From: a virus
Length of the DNA: 35,836 nucleotides
Reading direction: 5' to 3' (one strand)
IMG/VR virus record: IMGVR_UViG_3300001847_000392
Location: 1 to 35,836 of that record
This document shows, in pieces, positions 5,378 through 11,668 of the stretch. Both the position numbers and the translations under genes were made by a program. The notes below the pieces were generated by a model. That model ran no database searches and was not told where the DNA came from. It saw only the letters and a program-made list of their open reading frames with translations. Each line of letters opens with the position of its first letter. Positions within the stretch are counted from its first letter, which is position 1.

Positions 5378-5843
5378 AGAAGTCGCCTTTGCCTTGGCCT
5401 ACATCAAAGACCCAGATGCCACGGTTGACCCACATATCAACGACACGCTTGCGATCATCGAAGACAAACAGAATGTTGTGTGTCTTTTCGATTTCATCAG
5501 CGATTTCGCCCTTGACAATGGAATCATCACGGTTATCCTTGAACTTCCGCATGTAAAGAGCAGAATACTCAAACCGATGATTTTGCAACCACTGTTCAGT
5601 CTTTTCACGGTAGTCATCGGAACGACCAGACACCAGAATAATGTCAGTCGGTTCTGTAGTCATGTGCTTGACTGCATGAAGTGCTGCATACACAAAGGCA
5701 ACAGCAGTATTCGGTTGATCATTGACCATACCCTCATTCCATGCCTTCCAGTTCTTCGGTTTCGTTGCTACAAAGTGACGACGATGGGTAACATCGCAGA
5801 TGGTGCCATCCAGATCGAAAATGATTGCGTTGCGCTTGTCCAT
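5376..5843 (-). CDS. HAD-family polynucleotide 3'-phosphatase (PseT phosphatase-domain-like)
   Basis: A 155-residue HAD phosphatase. Motif I is F-D-L-D-G-T with D10 as nucleophile and D12 as general acid. Motif II is V-S-G-R (71-74). N-R-D-D-S-I-V-K (104-111) supplies the Lys, and F-D-D-R (128-131) is motif III. This order matches the 3'-phosphatase domain of T4 polynucleotide kinase/phosphatase, which removes 2',3'-cyclic or 3' phosphates from broken RNA before sealing. In T4 it is fused to the kinase; here the kinase is a separate gene at 7255. It is alone between two promoter/terminator elements, so it can be expressed independently. A pyrimidine-nucleotidase role is the main alternative. 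Confidence 0.82.
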   Translation of the reverse strand: MDKRNAIIFDLDGTICDVTHRRHFVATKPKNWKAWNEGMVNDQPNTAVAFVYAALHAVKHMTTEPTDIILVSGRSDDYREKTEQWLQNHRFEYSALYMRKFKDNRDDSIVKGEIADEIEKTHNILFVFDDRKRVVDMWVNRGIWVFDVGQGKGDF

Positions 5844-5864
5844 GATGTGTTTGTGTATGTAATG

Positions 5865-5870
5865 ATTATA
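5865..5870 (-). promoter_or_regulatory. Early-type -10 box upstream of the phosphatase gene
   Basis: Perfect TATAAT 22 bases before the ATG at 5843, about 30 bases past an AACTGGCACA motif. I see no good -35 hexamer and no convincing hairpin in this copy, so it is the most degraded composite element. The leader has no clear ribosome site. Confidence 0.6.
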
Positions 5871-5900
5871 GGGGATGAATGGGCAAAAGTGGGAGACTGC

Positions 5901-5910
5901 TGTGCCAGTT
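5901..5910 (-). repeat. AACTGGCACA motif copy
   Basis: Exact AACTGGCACA in the context TTAAACTGGCACA; the preceding TAA is the stop of the Toprim gene. It lies about 30 bases before the next -10 box. Confidence 0.75.
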
Positions 5911-6443
5911 TAAGAATTGGCGTACTTGGAGAGAAGATACCTTACATAATCATCAGGTGCTTCTCCAAGGTCTTTACCCTCAGGCACAACTTCCACATAA
6001 TGCCCAAACTTTGCAAGTTTTTTACCTGCATCGTCATTGTCACATACAGCAACAACAGGACGATGCAGCATATCTAACCAGTTGCGATAATCCTTGGGTG
6101 GATTATTCGCCATTGTAGACAATGCAGATGCACCAACCTCAGTCATTCTTGCAGCATCAAAAATCCCTTCAGTCAAGTAGATTACTCCGCTTGACTGATA
6201 GAGACTTTCTAATCCCCAAACCACAATGGTTGGTTGATTCTTGTTGCGATAGGTGTAATACTTTCCTTCCAGTTTGGAGTTAAAGATTTTCTTATCTCCA
6301 TTTGGATTGTATTGTTGATACCCTACCAGTTGCCCAGATGGATTCCAACAATAGAAAGTAGCGATATTCAGTTGTTCATCCAAGACAGGACGGTGTAAAT
6401 CTAAGTTAAGGTGTCTTTCTCTTAGATGTTGTTTGAGGTTCAT
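5910..6443 (-). CDS. Toprim-domain protein
   Basis: A 177-residue protein with a Toprim fold. The catalytic Glu is in Y-L-T-E-G-I-F-D-A (E92), and the acidic pair is V-C-D-N-D-D-A-G (D135, D137). Residues 25-75 (N-P-S-G-Q-L-V-G-Y-Q-Q-Y) look like the short domain that precedes Toprim in DnaG-type and phage primases. There is no zinc finger or RNA-polymerase-like region beyond that, so it is a minimal Toprim protein, not a full primase. Toprim enzymes include primases, topoisomerases, OLD nucleases and RNase M5. Its coupling (ATGA) to the tRNA nucleotidyltransferase and its place among RNA-repair genes make an RNA-processing role possible, but a primase-related role is equally open. Confidence 0.8.
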   Translation of the reverse strand: MNLKQHLRERHLNLDLHRPVLDEQLNIATFYCWNPSGQLVGYQQYNPNGDKKIFNSKLEGKYYTYRNKNQPTIVVWGLESLYQSSGVIYLTEGIFDAARMTEVGASALSTMANNPPKDYRNWLDMLHRPVVAVCDNDDAGKKLAKFGHYVEVVPEGKDLGEAPDDYVRYLLSKYANS

Positions 6444-7171
6444 TGCTTCAATGTTGGCATGAGACGCAGACCATCACGAAAGATGGCATTCTTCATGTTG
6501 CGACGAAGATCGCTCAGAGTTTCCATCGTAGCGACAGTGTTTGCAAGGAACATCTTGTCAAGTTCCTCACGGATACGCTCAACCGAAACCTTGCTCAGCA
6601 TTTCAGCAGCAAAGTCACTGTTGACTGCATCCCAAGTGTTCGCTTCAATGTCAAACCCTTTGGTGATATGAAACCTCAGTGCTCGCATCACTCGCAAACC
6701 ATCTTCTGCGATCCGATCAGTTGGATTGCCAACAAAACGGAGAAGATTGCTATTGAGATCGTCTTGACCATTGAAGGGATCCACCAGATCACCATTCAGG
6801 ATCGCCATTGCGTTGACGGTGAAATCCCGTCGCTGCAGGTCGTCCAGCAGAGTGCCAGGCAGCACGAAATCAGGGCGCCTGCCGTCGCTGCTAGGGCCGT
6901 CCTTGCGGGCCAGCACAAAGTCTGCGACATTGGTTCGCCGCTTCAGTGGGTGCCAGTCAGGAACCTGTGCTCGCACCGTGAAGAACTGTGGAGTCTCCAG
7001 AAAGACCTTAAATCCGTCTACCTTCAAACAGTTTACTAGAGTATCAAAGGCATCATTTGCATTTTGAAAACGATTTGGATTGTTGGGGACTGCAACAAAG
7101 TCAACATCCTTGGAGTTCAGTCCGAGCATAGAATCCCGAACTGCACCGCCGACTTCTGCGAATTGAAACAT
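6440..7171 (-). CDS. Short class II CCA-type tRNA nucleotidyltransferase
   Basis: A 243-residue protein with the poly(A) polymerase/CCA-adding head and neck. V-G-G-A-V-R-D occupies 7-13, the metal-binding K-D-V-D-F gives D22 and D24, R-R-D-F-T-V-N-A is at 114-121, E-D-G-L-R-V-M-R-A-L-R-F at 156-167 and E-R-I-R-E-E-L at 198-204. Bacterial enzymes have about 400 residues, so the body and tail are missing and the neck is short. The predicted job is adding or repairing the 3' CCA of tRNA. The open frame extends 28 codons upstream through the hairpin element; I chose the ATG at 7171 (GGTGAGAAGC before it), directly ahead of the first motif. The stretch around 6820-6960 is clearly GC-richer than its surroundings. 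Confidence 0.86.
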   Translation of the reverse strand: MFQFAEVGGAVRDSMLGLNSKDVDFVAVPNNPNRFQNANDAFDTLVNCLKVDGFKVFLETPQFFTVRAQVPDWHPLKRRTNVADFVLARKDGPSSDGRRPDFVLPGTLLDDLQRRDFTVNAMAILNGDLVDPFNGQDDLNSNLLRFVGNPTDRIAEDGLRVMRALRFHITKGFDIEANTWDAVNSDFAAEMLSKVSVERIREELDKMFLANTVATMETLSDLRRNMKNAIFRDGLRLMPTLKQ

Positions 7172-7195
7172 GCTTCTCACCAATTCGATGTATCT

Positions 7196-7201
7196 AATAT
7201 A
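7196..7201 (-). promoter_or_regulatory. Early-type -10 box upstream of the CCA-enzyme gene
   Basis: TATATT with a possible -35 GTCACA 18 bases upstream, which sits in the 3' part of the hairpin loop of 7212-7249. It lies 24 bases before the ATG at 7171. Confidence 0.6.
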
Positions 7202-7208
7202 AGGGATG

Positions 7209-7249
7209 AAAGGTCGGAGTGTGACTGGTGATGTGCCAGTGCTCCGACC
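7209..7249 (-). terminator. Terminator-like hairpin
   Basis: Outer stem GGTCGGAG/CTCCGACC (8 bp) closed around an inner ACTGG/CCAGT pair, followed by only three T residues. It begins a few bases after the stop of the kinase gene and would be a moderate terminator. Confidence 0.65.
7233..7242 (-). repeat. AACTGGCACA motif, variant copy (CACTGGCACA)
   Basis: Here the motif lies inside the hairpin instead of before it, and its ACTGG forms the inner stem with a CCAGT downstream. This is the one copy whose position differs from the others. Confidence 0.6.
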
Positions 7250-7254
7250 GTCCA

Positions 7255-7728
7255 TCAGTTGCCTCGCTCGATCACCTCAAAGTCTTCAGTGTTGTTAGGA
7301 ATTACAAAGGAATGATACATGGTCTTCAACACACCTTCAGGAATGCACTTTCCTTCACGATGCTTGTTGCGTTCCAGTGCTTCCTTCAATGTGATCTCAA
7401 AATACACTGCTTTCTTGCGGTACATATCAGCAGGAACTTTAGAAGTCTTTTGTTTGCGTGTCTTTGGAGTCAGATTTGTTTGATCAATGATGATGTGTCG
7501 TTGTTCAAAGATCGCAAACTTCAGACGTTCCCACATATAGTCGGTTGCTTCTGAAATAGTCTTCTTGAAGACATCATCATAGGTCTTACCTTGCTCATCC
7601 GCAACCCTTTGAATGTAGTTGTCCGTAGACAGAACAACCGCATCAGCATAGCGAGGTTGAGTAATGAGATTGTTGACATAGGTGGACTTCCCACAGGTAG
7701 GGATTCCACAAAGTAAAATTAGTTCCAT
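7255..7728 (-). CDS. 5'-polynucleotide kinase (PseT kinase-domain-like)
   Basis: A 157-residue P-loop kinase. G-I-P-T-C-G-K-S-T at 8-16 is the Walker A loop, S-T-D-N-Y at 34-38 carries the conserved Asp, and I-D-Q-T-N-L-T at 81-87 matches the D-x-T-N motif of the T4 polynucleotide kinase family. K/R residues around 90-106 would contact the acceptor. It transfers a phosphate from ATP to a 5'-OH of RNA or DNA, making ends fit for ligation. In T4 this domain is fused to the 3'-phosphatase; here the two are separate genes about 1.4 kb apart. The ATG at 7728 overlaps the end of the ligase gene by ten bases; a GTG further up is rejected. Confidence 0.85.
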   Translation of the reverse strand: MELILLCGIPTCGKSTYVNNLITQPRYADAVVLSTDNYIQRVADEQGKTYDDVFKKTISEATDYMWERLKFAIFEQRHIIIDQTNLTPKTRKQKTSKVPADMYRKKAVYFEITLKEALERNKHREGKCIPEGVLKTMYHSFVIPNNTEDFEVIERGN

Positions 7729-8903
7729 TTTAAGTTCCCCCACAACCAGCGATTTTCGTTAACTTTAGTTTGACTGGAGATAGACTTGCAAATCTTGTCT
7801 ACAATCAGATCCTTGACCTTATGACCATTCCGAAGTTTGAACATGAATGGTTGATAGTGTTTAGGAACAGTAGGAACTGCAACAGTTGCAAATTTCTTCT
7901 GATCCTCCACATTTTTGATTGAAGAATATGCGTCATAAATGTCTGACCCAACATCTTCAACTGCCATCCAGAACGCAGTTTGGAAAGCATGAAGACGGTG
8001 TGCATCATCTTCAGTCAGAAGAGGTACAATGTCATCCACAGAGTCATTCAGGATTACCTCAATGACATTCTTTTCATGATTGATTGCGTCCTTGGAACGA
8101 TGGCGGAAGACATAATCTGAAGATTTTACTTTACACATATGCCCATTATCAAAACGCAGAACCACACCTTCAGAACCTTCCCATTCACGGATTTGCTCCA
8201 CAAACAATTCAATGTTCTGAATTGCCAGACCATCAATTGCCTTGACTATAGGAATGTCCCAAGCATTTGCATACTCAGTCATCACCTTATAGTTAACATA
8301 GGCACCAGTATCAAGATACCGAATACCAGTCAGAATCAATTGATCTTCAGGATAATCAACCACAATACGATTCTTACGAGAGCACCATTCAAAAAGAGGT
8401 GTGGTGCCTTCCTGAATGCACTTTTCAATAAAGGTCTTGTAGTTTTTCTTGTCTGAAATGAACACCTCTGCGTTCATTGCAACATCAGTGATACCTGCTT
8501 TCGTAGCAAGACGGAAACCCTCTTTGGTAGGAATCGGACGAATCATGCTACCATCCAGTTTCTCCAGAACCACATGAGGTTCATAAAGATTCACTCGTTT
8601 GGTCAGAACTTCTTGCTTCTCACCAATGTTGAAGAACTTGTGATAAGGGCGGGAAATCAGTTCACCATCGCTGTTGAAGATCAGACCACGGCATTCACGA
8701 AGAATTGCGTGCTCCCGTTCCCGTGCTTCACGCATCTTGGCAGACCCACCAGAAACTTTCACAGAAGGGAAAGTATCCTCAAAGGCAACCATGTAGTTGA
8801 CTACAATGTACCAGTCTTTATTGAAGACACGGAATTCTTCCTTACCTTCAATGTGAGGCAGCACATCATCAATGGTTTCAATGATCGGGAATTTGTAGTC
8901 CAT
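7719..8903 (-). CDS. rnlA: T4 RnlA-type RNA ligase 1 (gp63-like)
   Basis: A 394-residue nucleotidyltransferase-type ligase, close in length to T4 Rnl1 (374). The adenylation site is E-K-L-D-G-S with K115. The upstream C-R-G-L-I-F (71-76) and K-F-F-N (89-92) are hallmark Rnl1 sequences, L-F-E-W-C-S-R-K-N-R-I-V (170-181) is motif IIIa, E-G-V-V-L-R (245-250) is motif IV and C-K-V-K (257-260) is motif V. The C-terminal 120 residues would be the Rnl1-specific domain. Rnl1 seals tRNAs cut in the anticodon loop after end healing. The kinase gene overlaps its 3' end, so the two are co-expressed from the promoter at 8925. Confidence 0.9.
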   Translation of the reverse strand: MDYKFPIIETIDDVLPHIEGKEEFRVFNKDWYIVVNYMVAFEDTFPSVKVSGGSAKMREAREREHAILRECRGLIFNSDGELISRPYHKFFNIGEKQEVLTKRVNLYEPHVVLEKLDGSMIRPIPTKEGFRLATKAGITDVAMNAEVFISDKKNYKTFIEKCIQEGTTPLFEWCSRKNRIVVDYPEDQLILTGIRYLDTGAYVNYKVMTEYANAWDIPIVKAIDGLAIQNIELFVEQIREWEGSEGVVLRFDNGHMCKVKSSDYVFRHRSKDAINHEKNVIEVILNDSVDDIVPLLTEDDAHRLHAFQTAFWMAVEDVGSDIYDAYSSIKNVEDQKKFATVAVPTVPKHYQPFMFKLRNGHKVKDLIVDKICKSISSQTKVNENRWLWGNLKWN

Positions 8904-8924
8904 GTCTGTTTCAGTTCTCCGAAT

Positions 8925-8953
8925 AATATAAGACCTCTTGACGATAAAATCAA
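8925..8953 (-). promoter_or_regulatory. Promoter upstream of RNA ligase 1, -35 in hairpin
   Basis: TTGATT (8948-8953), spacer of 17, TATATT (8925-8930). The -35 lies in the arm and loop of the hairpin at 8932-8959. The ATG follows 22 bases after the -10. Confidence 0.7.
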
Positions 8954-8959
8954 GGAGTC
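8932..8959 (-). terminator. Weak terminator-like hairpin
   Basis: Stem GACTCCTTGA/TCAAGAGGTC with one G-T pair and one mismatch, and no T-run beyond TCTTAT. It follows the stop of the second ligase and the AACTGGCACA motif. The shape is conserved, but termination strength is doubtful. Confidence 0.5.
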
Positions 8960-8960
8960 G

Positions 8961-8970
8961 TGTGCCAGTT
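8961..8970 (-). repeat. AACTGGCACA motif copy
   Basis: Exact motif in the context TGATAAACTGGCACA, directly after tandem stop codons (TGA TAA) of the ligase gene at 8973-10022. Confidence 0.75.
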
Positions 8971-8972
8971 TA

Positions 8973-10022
8973 TCAACCGTCGTTCTTGAGCAACCACTTG
9001 TTAGAGATTGCCTTGAATGTAAAGTCACTGTCCATAGACTTGAACACAATTCCTTCACGCTGATTTGCATGAAGAGACGGACCATCAGCACTCAAGAGAA
9101 GATCATTCATAGTGTTAATGTTCAGATCCTTGAGTTTGATGAGGGTATCCAAAATGGGAACATGCATGACAGATTCTCCACTCAAATCTTTGAGTTGAAA
9201 TCGAATATGTTGACGATCATAAGCATTCAGATATCGTCTAGAATCAATGTCGTAGATGTCAAACATATAGAACTTTTGACCTTTGATCTTCTCTTGATTC
9301 TTCTGAATTCCTTCACCAATCACCTCACCTTGAATAGCAAGATTACGACCAAGTTTCTCCAGACCTTCAACAAGTCCCTGAGAACGAGCACACTTCCAAA
9401 GTGTGTTACCTTCAGTCTCTTTCAGTTCCCAGTTACGACCACACACACCGACCTTACCCTCCTTATAGTAAATGGTGCAGGAAGTACCATCCAGTTTGAC
9501 AGTAACTTCATAGGTCTCATCATAATGCTCAGTGAAGATTTCATCATGAAGATTCTGGCAGCGTTCCTGATCTGTCTTCGGAATAAAGGAAGGAAACGGA
9601 CCTTCAACTTCCCCAGCAAGTTGTGCAGGAATTGGTGCTTCCCATTTCTGAATACCTAGTTGAATAGTTAAATCATGACCAACAGGATTACCTGCAAGAG
9701 GCCAGAAACCTTTTTCATCCAAAATAGTTTTAGGAAGAAGAAGTCCCTGAGATACTTGACCACGAAGTTTCATAGTGCGGAGGCGTTCACCTTTCACACC
9801 ATTATACTCACGGGGTTCATGTCCCTTAGAAAGAAAAGGTGCAAGTTCATGAGGAACCCAACTATCAATCTCAAGATAGATGGCAAGATCACCAACAGAG
9901 TATTCACCTTTCTTTACAACGACATTCCACCCATGATCGACTTCTGCACACTCAATGGCGTCAGCATCAGGAATGGGGTGAATGTCAGTGATTTCAGCAA
10001 TGCGTGCAAGTTTGCGTGTCAT
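8973..10022 (-). CDS. RNA ligase of the DRB0094 (Rnl5) type
   Basis: A 349-residue second RNA ligase, unrelated in detail to the Rnl1 gene next door. Residues 1-150 form an OB-like N-terminal module (A-R-I-A-E-I-T-D-I-H-P-I-P-D-A-D) as in the Deinococcus DraRnl/DRB0094 family. The ligase core follows: V-K-L-D-G-T-S with K176, I-Q-G-E-V-I-G-E-G-I-Q (230-240), E-G-I-V-F-K-S (323-329) and F-K-A-I-S-N-K (336-342). Members seal 3'-OH/5'-phosphate breaks, and DraRnl prefers RNA nicks in duplexes. It is alone between two promoter elements, so it can be tuned separately. The ATG has no evident ribosome site. Confidence 0.88.
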   Translation of the reverse strand: MTRKLARIAEITDIHPIPDADAIECAEVDHGWNVVVKKGEYSVGDLAIYLEIDSWVPHELAPFLSKGHEPREYNGVKGERLRTMKLRGQVSQGLLLPKTILDEKGFWPLAGNPVGHDLTIQLGIQKWEAPIPAQLAGEVEGPFPSFIPKTDQERCQNLHDEIFTEHYDETYEVTVKLDGTSCTIYYKEGKVGVCGRNWELKETEGNTLWKCARSQGLVEGLEKLGRNLAIQGEVIGEGIQKNQEKIKGQKFYMFDIYDIDSRRYLNAYDRQHIRFQLKDLSGESVMHVPILDTLIKLKDLNINTMNDLLLSADGPSLHANQREGIVFKSMDSDFTFKAISNKWLLKNDG

Positions 10023-10045
10023 AATGTTGAATGTCGTATGTGATC

Positions 10046-10075
10046 AGTATGACAGGACCTAAAGCCTCCCGTCAA
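10046..10075 (-). promoter_or_regulatory. Promoter upstream of the second RNA ligase, -35 in hairpin loop
   Basis: TTGACG (10070-10075), spacer of 18, CATACT (10046-10051). The -35 is the loop of the hairpin at 10064-10080. The -10 is weaker than in other copies. Confidence 0.6.
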
Positions 10076-10080
10076 GAGGC
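10061..10080 (-). terminator. Terminator-like hairpin
   Basis: Stem GCCTC/GAGGC with a TTGACGG loop, followed by TTTAGG. It ends the small-gene operon that starts at the helicase. The stem is short and the T-run is only three. Confidence 0.6.
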
Positions 10081-10081
10081 T

Positions 10082-10091
10082 TGTGCCAGTT
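10082..10091 (-). repeat. AACTGGCACA motif copy
   Basis: Exact motif in the context TTTTTAAACTGGCACAAG, overlapping the stop codon of the 34-residue membrane protein gene. Confidence 0.75.
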
Positions 10092-10195
10092 TAAAAATTG
10101 TCTTCTCTTCTACCTACAATATAACCTAAAACAAGTCCACACATAAAACTCACAAACAAATAAAGTTCGTGAGATACAAATTGCATCCACTCCAT
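10091..10195 (-). CDS. 34-residue predicted single-pass membrane protein
   Basis: A very short gene reading M-E-W-M-Q-F-V-S-H-E-L-Y-L-F-V-S and on through G-L-V-L-G-Y-I-V-G-R-R-E-D. Residues about 12-28 form one hydrophobic helix with small residues (G, G, G), capped by R-R-E, which would orient the C-terminus to the cytoplasm. The ATG forms a TGATG junction with the preceding gene, an AGGAG site is eight bases upstream, and the stop touches the AACTGGCACA motif. These three facts make it a credible gene. A role at the host membrane is inferred, with no homologue recognised. Confidence 0.78.
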   Translation of the reverse strand: MEWMQFVSHELYLFVSFMCGLVLGYIVGRREDNF

Positions 10196-10503
10196 CAATC
10201 TCTCCTCATGTTGTCTCCATTATGAAAAAAGTCTGCAATATCATCTGGACCTTCAAATCTTGTGCGATGTTCTGATGGATCTGGATGCCCTAAATCCATC
10301 ATGTTCAAAAAGTCATCTAAACTTCCTTCTTTCATATTAGGATTTGCTGCCATTCTTCGTGCCTGACGAAGAAACTTCGCAGCAGTTGAATTGACTGCTG
10401 CTAGCTTCTCTGCCCAAATAATATCATTTAACTCTACTGTCTGTTGCTTTGCAATTTTATTACAAATCTCTTCCAATCTCAGACGATATGCAGTTGAAAG
10501 CAT
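10195..10503 (-). CDS. Hypothetical helical protein
   Basis: A 102-residue protein starting M-L-S-T-A-Y-R-L-R-L-E-E-I. The first two-thirds is helical and basic (A-A-K-F-L-R-Q-A-R-R-M-A-A-N), and the last third is acidic with His residues (D-L-G-H-P-D-P-S-E-H-R). I recall similar proteins in cyanophages but no function. A TTG one codon upstream is rejected for the ATG at 10503, with GGAG eight bases before it. Confidence 0.82.
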   Translation of the reverse strand: MLSTAYRLRLEEICNKIAKQQTVELNDIIWAEKLAAVNSTAAKFLRQARRMAANPNMKEGSLDDFLNMMDLGHPDPSEHRTRFEGPDDIADFFHNGDNMRRD

Positions 10504-10525
10504 CAATAAATCTCCAAGGTTAAGG

Positions 10526-10702
10526 TTATTTAGATCGTTTAAAGTATTCTTTGTAATACTTTTTCTTCATTTCATTCAGAAAACTTAACTCTTCTGATGC
10601 ATCGTCTAAGCATTCAAGAATGTAGGTTGCACCTTCTAACTCACTTATCAAACGAGCAATTGTCACAGGATCTGTTGGATCTATATTCCACTTATACATC
10701 AT
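10526..10702 (-). CDS. Small hypothetical protein
   Basis: A 58-residue helical protein (M-M-Y-K-W-N-I-D-P-T-D-P, then I-A-R-L-I-S-E-L-E-G-A-T-Y-I-L-E-C-L) ending in a very basic tail (K-K-K-Y-Y-K-E-Y-F-K-R-S-K). The open frame extends another 40 codons upstream inside the next gene, but coupling at ATGATG, overlapping the stop of 10692-10925 by about ten bases, marks the likely start. Either of two adjacent ATGs could be used. Confidence 0.78.
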   Translation of the reverse strand: MMYKWNIDPTDPVTIARLISELEGATYILECLDDASEELSFLNEMKKKYYKEYFKRSK

Positions 10703-10925
10703 GAGGTTTATAGTCCATTTGATAATATCCAGAAACAACTTGATCGTCCCATGCAGTAGGGACACTATGAAATCTGGAAGAGATGCGATTTCTTTTTGAC
10801 AGATCATATTCTTCAAAATCATCGTCTAACATTACTGCACTCAGATTTCGAATCTCATTATAAGTTTGAGGAAAACGAAGTGCTCCACGATGCATTCCTT
10901 CTAAGTTGCGATAGGTTCTTGACAT
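10692..10925 (-). CDS. Conserved cyanophage-type hypothetical protein
   Basis: A 77-residue protein starting M-S-R-T-Y-R-N-L-E-G-M-H-R-G-A-L-R. The opening S-R-T-Y-R-N-L-E-G and the later I-P/V-P-T-A-W-D-D motif recur in small cyanophage proteins that I remember. It is basic at the N-terminus and acidic in the middle (D-D-D-F-E-E). The ATG at 10925 has a strong GGAGG site five bases upstream; 17 extra codons of open frame upstream are ignored. Function is unknown. Confidence 0.84.
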   Translation of the reverse strand: MSRTYRNLEGMHRGALRFPQTYNEIRNLSAVMLDDDFEEYDLSKRNRISSRFHSVPTAWDDQVVSGYYQMDYKPHDV

Positions 10926-10950
10926 AATTACCTCCGACACACAAATAAGT

Positions 10951-11196
10951 TTAATTCTCTTTCGACTTTTTGTCAAACTCTTCTTGAAGCTGTTTTGCTA
11001 TCTGATAAGATCTTCTCCAAATCAGATATTTTACAATTGGATTATCTGGACAATATCGTATCCACCATTTAAATCTTTCATATTTAATTCTAACGATCTG
11101 ACAAATCAAATAAAATGCTTTTGCGATACTTTCATCAGTTAAAATCAAATACAGAAGTATGCTGAAAACTATTAGATAAGCATAGGGATAGTTCAT
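10951..11196 (-). CDS. Small membrane protein
   Basis: An 81-residue protein. Residues 5-20 (Y-A-Y-L-I-V-F-S-I-L-L-Y-L-I-L-T) form a clear transmembrane helix at the N-terminus. A second, weaker hydrophobic stretch (F-Y-L-I-C-Q-I-V-R-I) follows, then a strongly basic and aromatic cytoplasmic part (Y-E-R-F-K-W-W-I-R-Y, W-R-R). The positive-inside rule puts the C-terminus in the cytoplasm. It is separated by 25 bases from the next gene. Function is unknown; early phage membrane proteins of this size often alter host membrane processes. Confidence 0.83.
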   Translation of the reverse strand: MNYPYAYLIVFSILLYLILTDESIAKAFYLICQIVRIKYERFKWWIRYCPDNPIVKYLIWRRSYQIAKQLQEEFDKKSKEN

Positions 11197-11251
11197 TTTT
11201 GGTTTCTTCCATCATGCAATTTGTTCGTGAAATGATTTCAAAGGTATTTAA

Positions 11252-11500
11252 TCAAGTTAGATGTTCTTCAAGACTTGAAGTGGACTTTCTCTTTCTTGGA
11301 GTTTGTTTGACTTTCTTTTGAATATATGTTTTAGCATCACTCAGGGTCTTAGAAAGGTGAACCTGTTCTCCATTGCAGAGAATGATAAATTGTTTTCCAT
11401 GAGGAACAGCAGCCCACTTACCATCCTTCGTCACATATCCAAGAGGATCTCCCATGACAGGCTTTAGAACTCCTTCATGAGGAATAAAAGGAAGGCTCAT
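11252..11500 (-). CDS. Small hypothetical protein
   Basis: An 82-residue protein starting M-S-L-P-F-I-P-H-E-G. The middle is beta-rich (W-A-A-V-P-H-G-K-Q-F-I-I-L-C-N-G-E-Q-V), followed by a helix (S-D-A-K-T-Y-I-Q-K-K-V-K) and a basic tail (R-K-R-K-S). The strand-turn-strand-helix plan with 'G-K-Q-F-x-I-x-x-N-G-E' resembles small modification-reader or nucleic-acid-binding phage proteins, but that is only a fold guess. The ATG at 11500 is preferred to the TTG two codons upstream. Confidence 0.8.
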   Translation of the reverse strand: MSLPFIPHEGVLKPVMGDPLGYVTKDGKWAAVPHGKQFIILCNGEQVHLSKTLSDAKTYIQKKVKQTPRKRKSTSSLEEHLT

Positions 11501-11502
11501 GA

Positions 11503-11637
11503 TCAACCAGTCACATTGACGATGCGAGCATTCGGATTTCGTGCTTTGACGACTTCCTGAGCCTGGCGGGGACTATTGGCATAAACTTGTTCAACCAGAC
11601 GAGTGTTGCCAGCAACAAAAATGACGTTGTACTTCAT
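11503..11637 (-). CDS. 44-residue hypothetical protein
   Basis: A very small gene, M-K-Y-N-V-I-F-V-A-G-N-T-R-L-V-E and onward to I-V-N-V-T-G. It folds as strand-helix-strand: V-I-F-V-A-G, then A-N-S-P-R-Q-A-Q-E-V-V-K-A-R-N-P-N-A, a pattern frequent in short phage proteins where 'S-x-x-E-A' begins the helix. The open frame extends upstream through the end of the helicase gene, but this ATG lies in the intergenic gap and gives a compact domain. Function is unknown. Confidence 0.78.
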   Translation of the reverse strand: MKYNVIFVAGNTRLVEQVYANSPRQAQEVVKARNPNARIVNVTG

Positions 11638-11668
11638 GATAGTTAAGAGTGAATAGTGTTTGTAAAGA

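Noticed and set aside
7172-7255. 28-codon upstream extension of the CCA-enzyme frame
   Set aside because: It covers the hairpin and promoter; the ATG at 7171 lies directly before the first motif and has a ribosome site.
8574-9659. Long 361-residue plus-strand ORF
   Set aside because: It is antisense to two well-supported ligase genes with intact motifs and shows no recognisable domain.
11197-11251. Late promoter in the gap at 11197-11251
   Set aside because: GATTAAATACC only partly matches TATAAATA and the gap lies inside an early-type operon.
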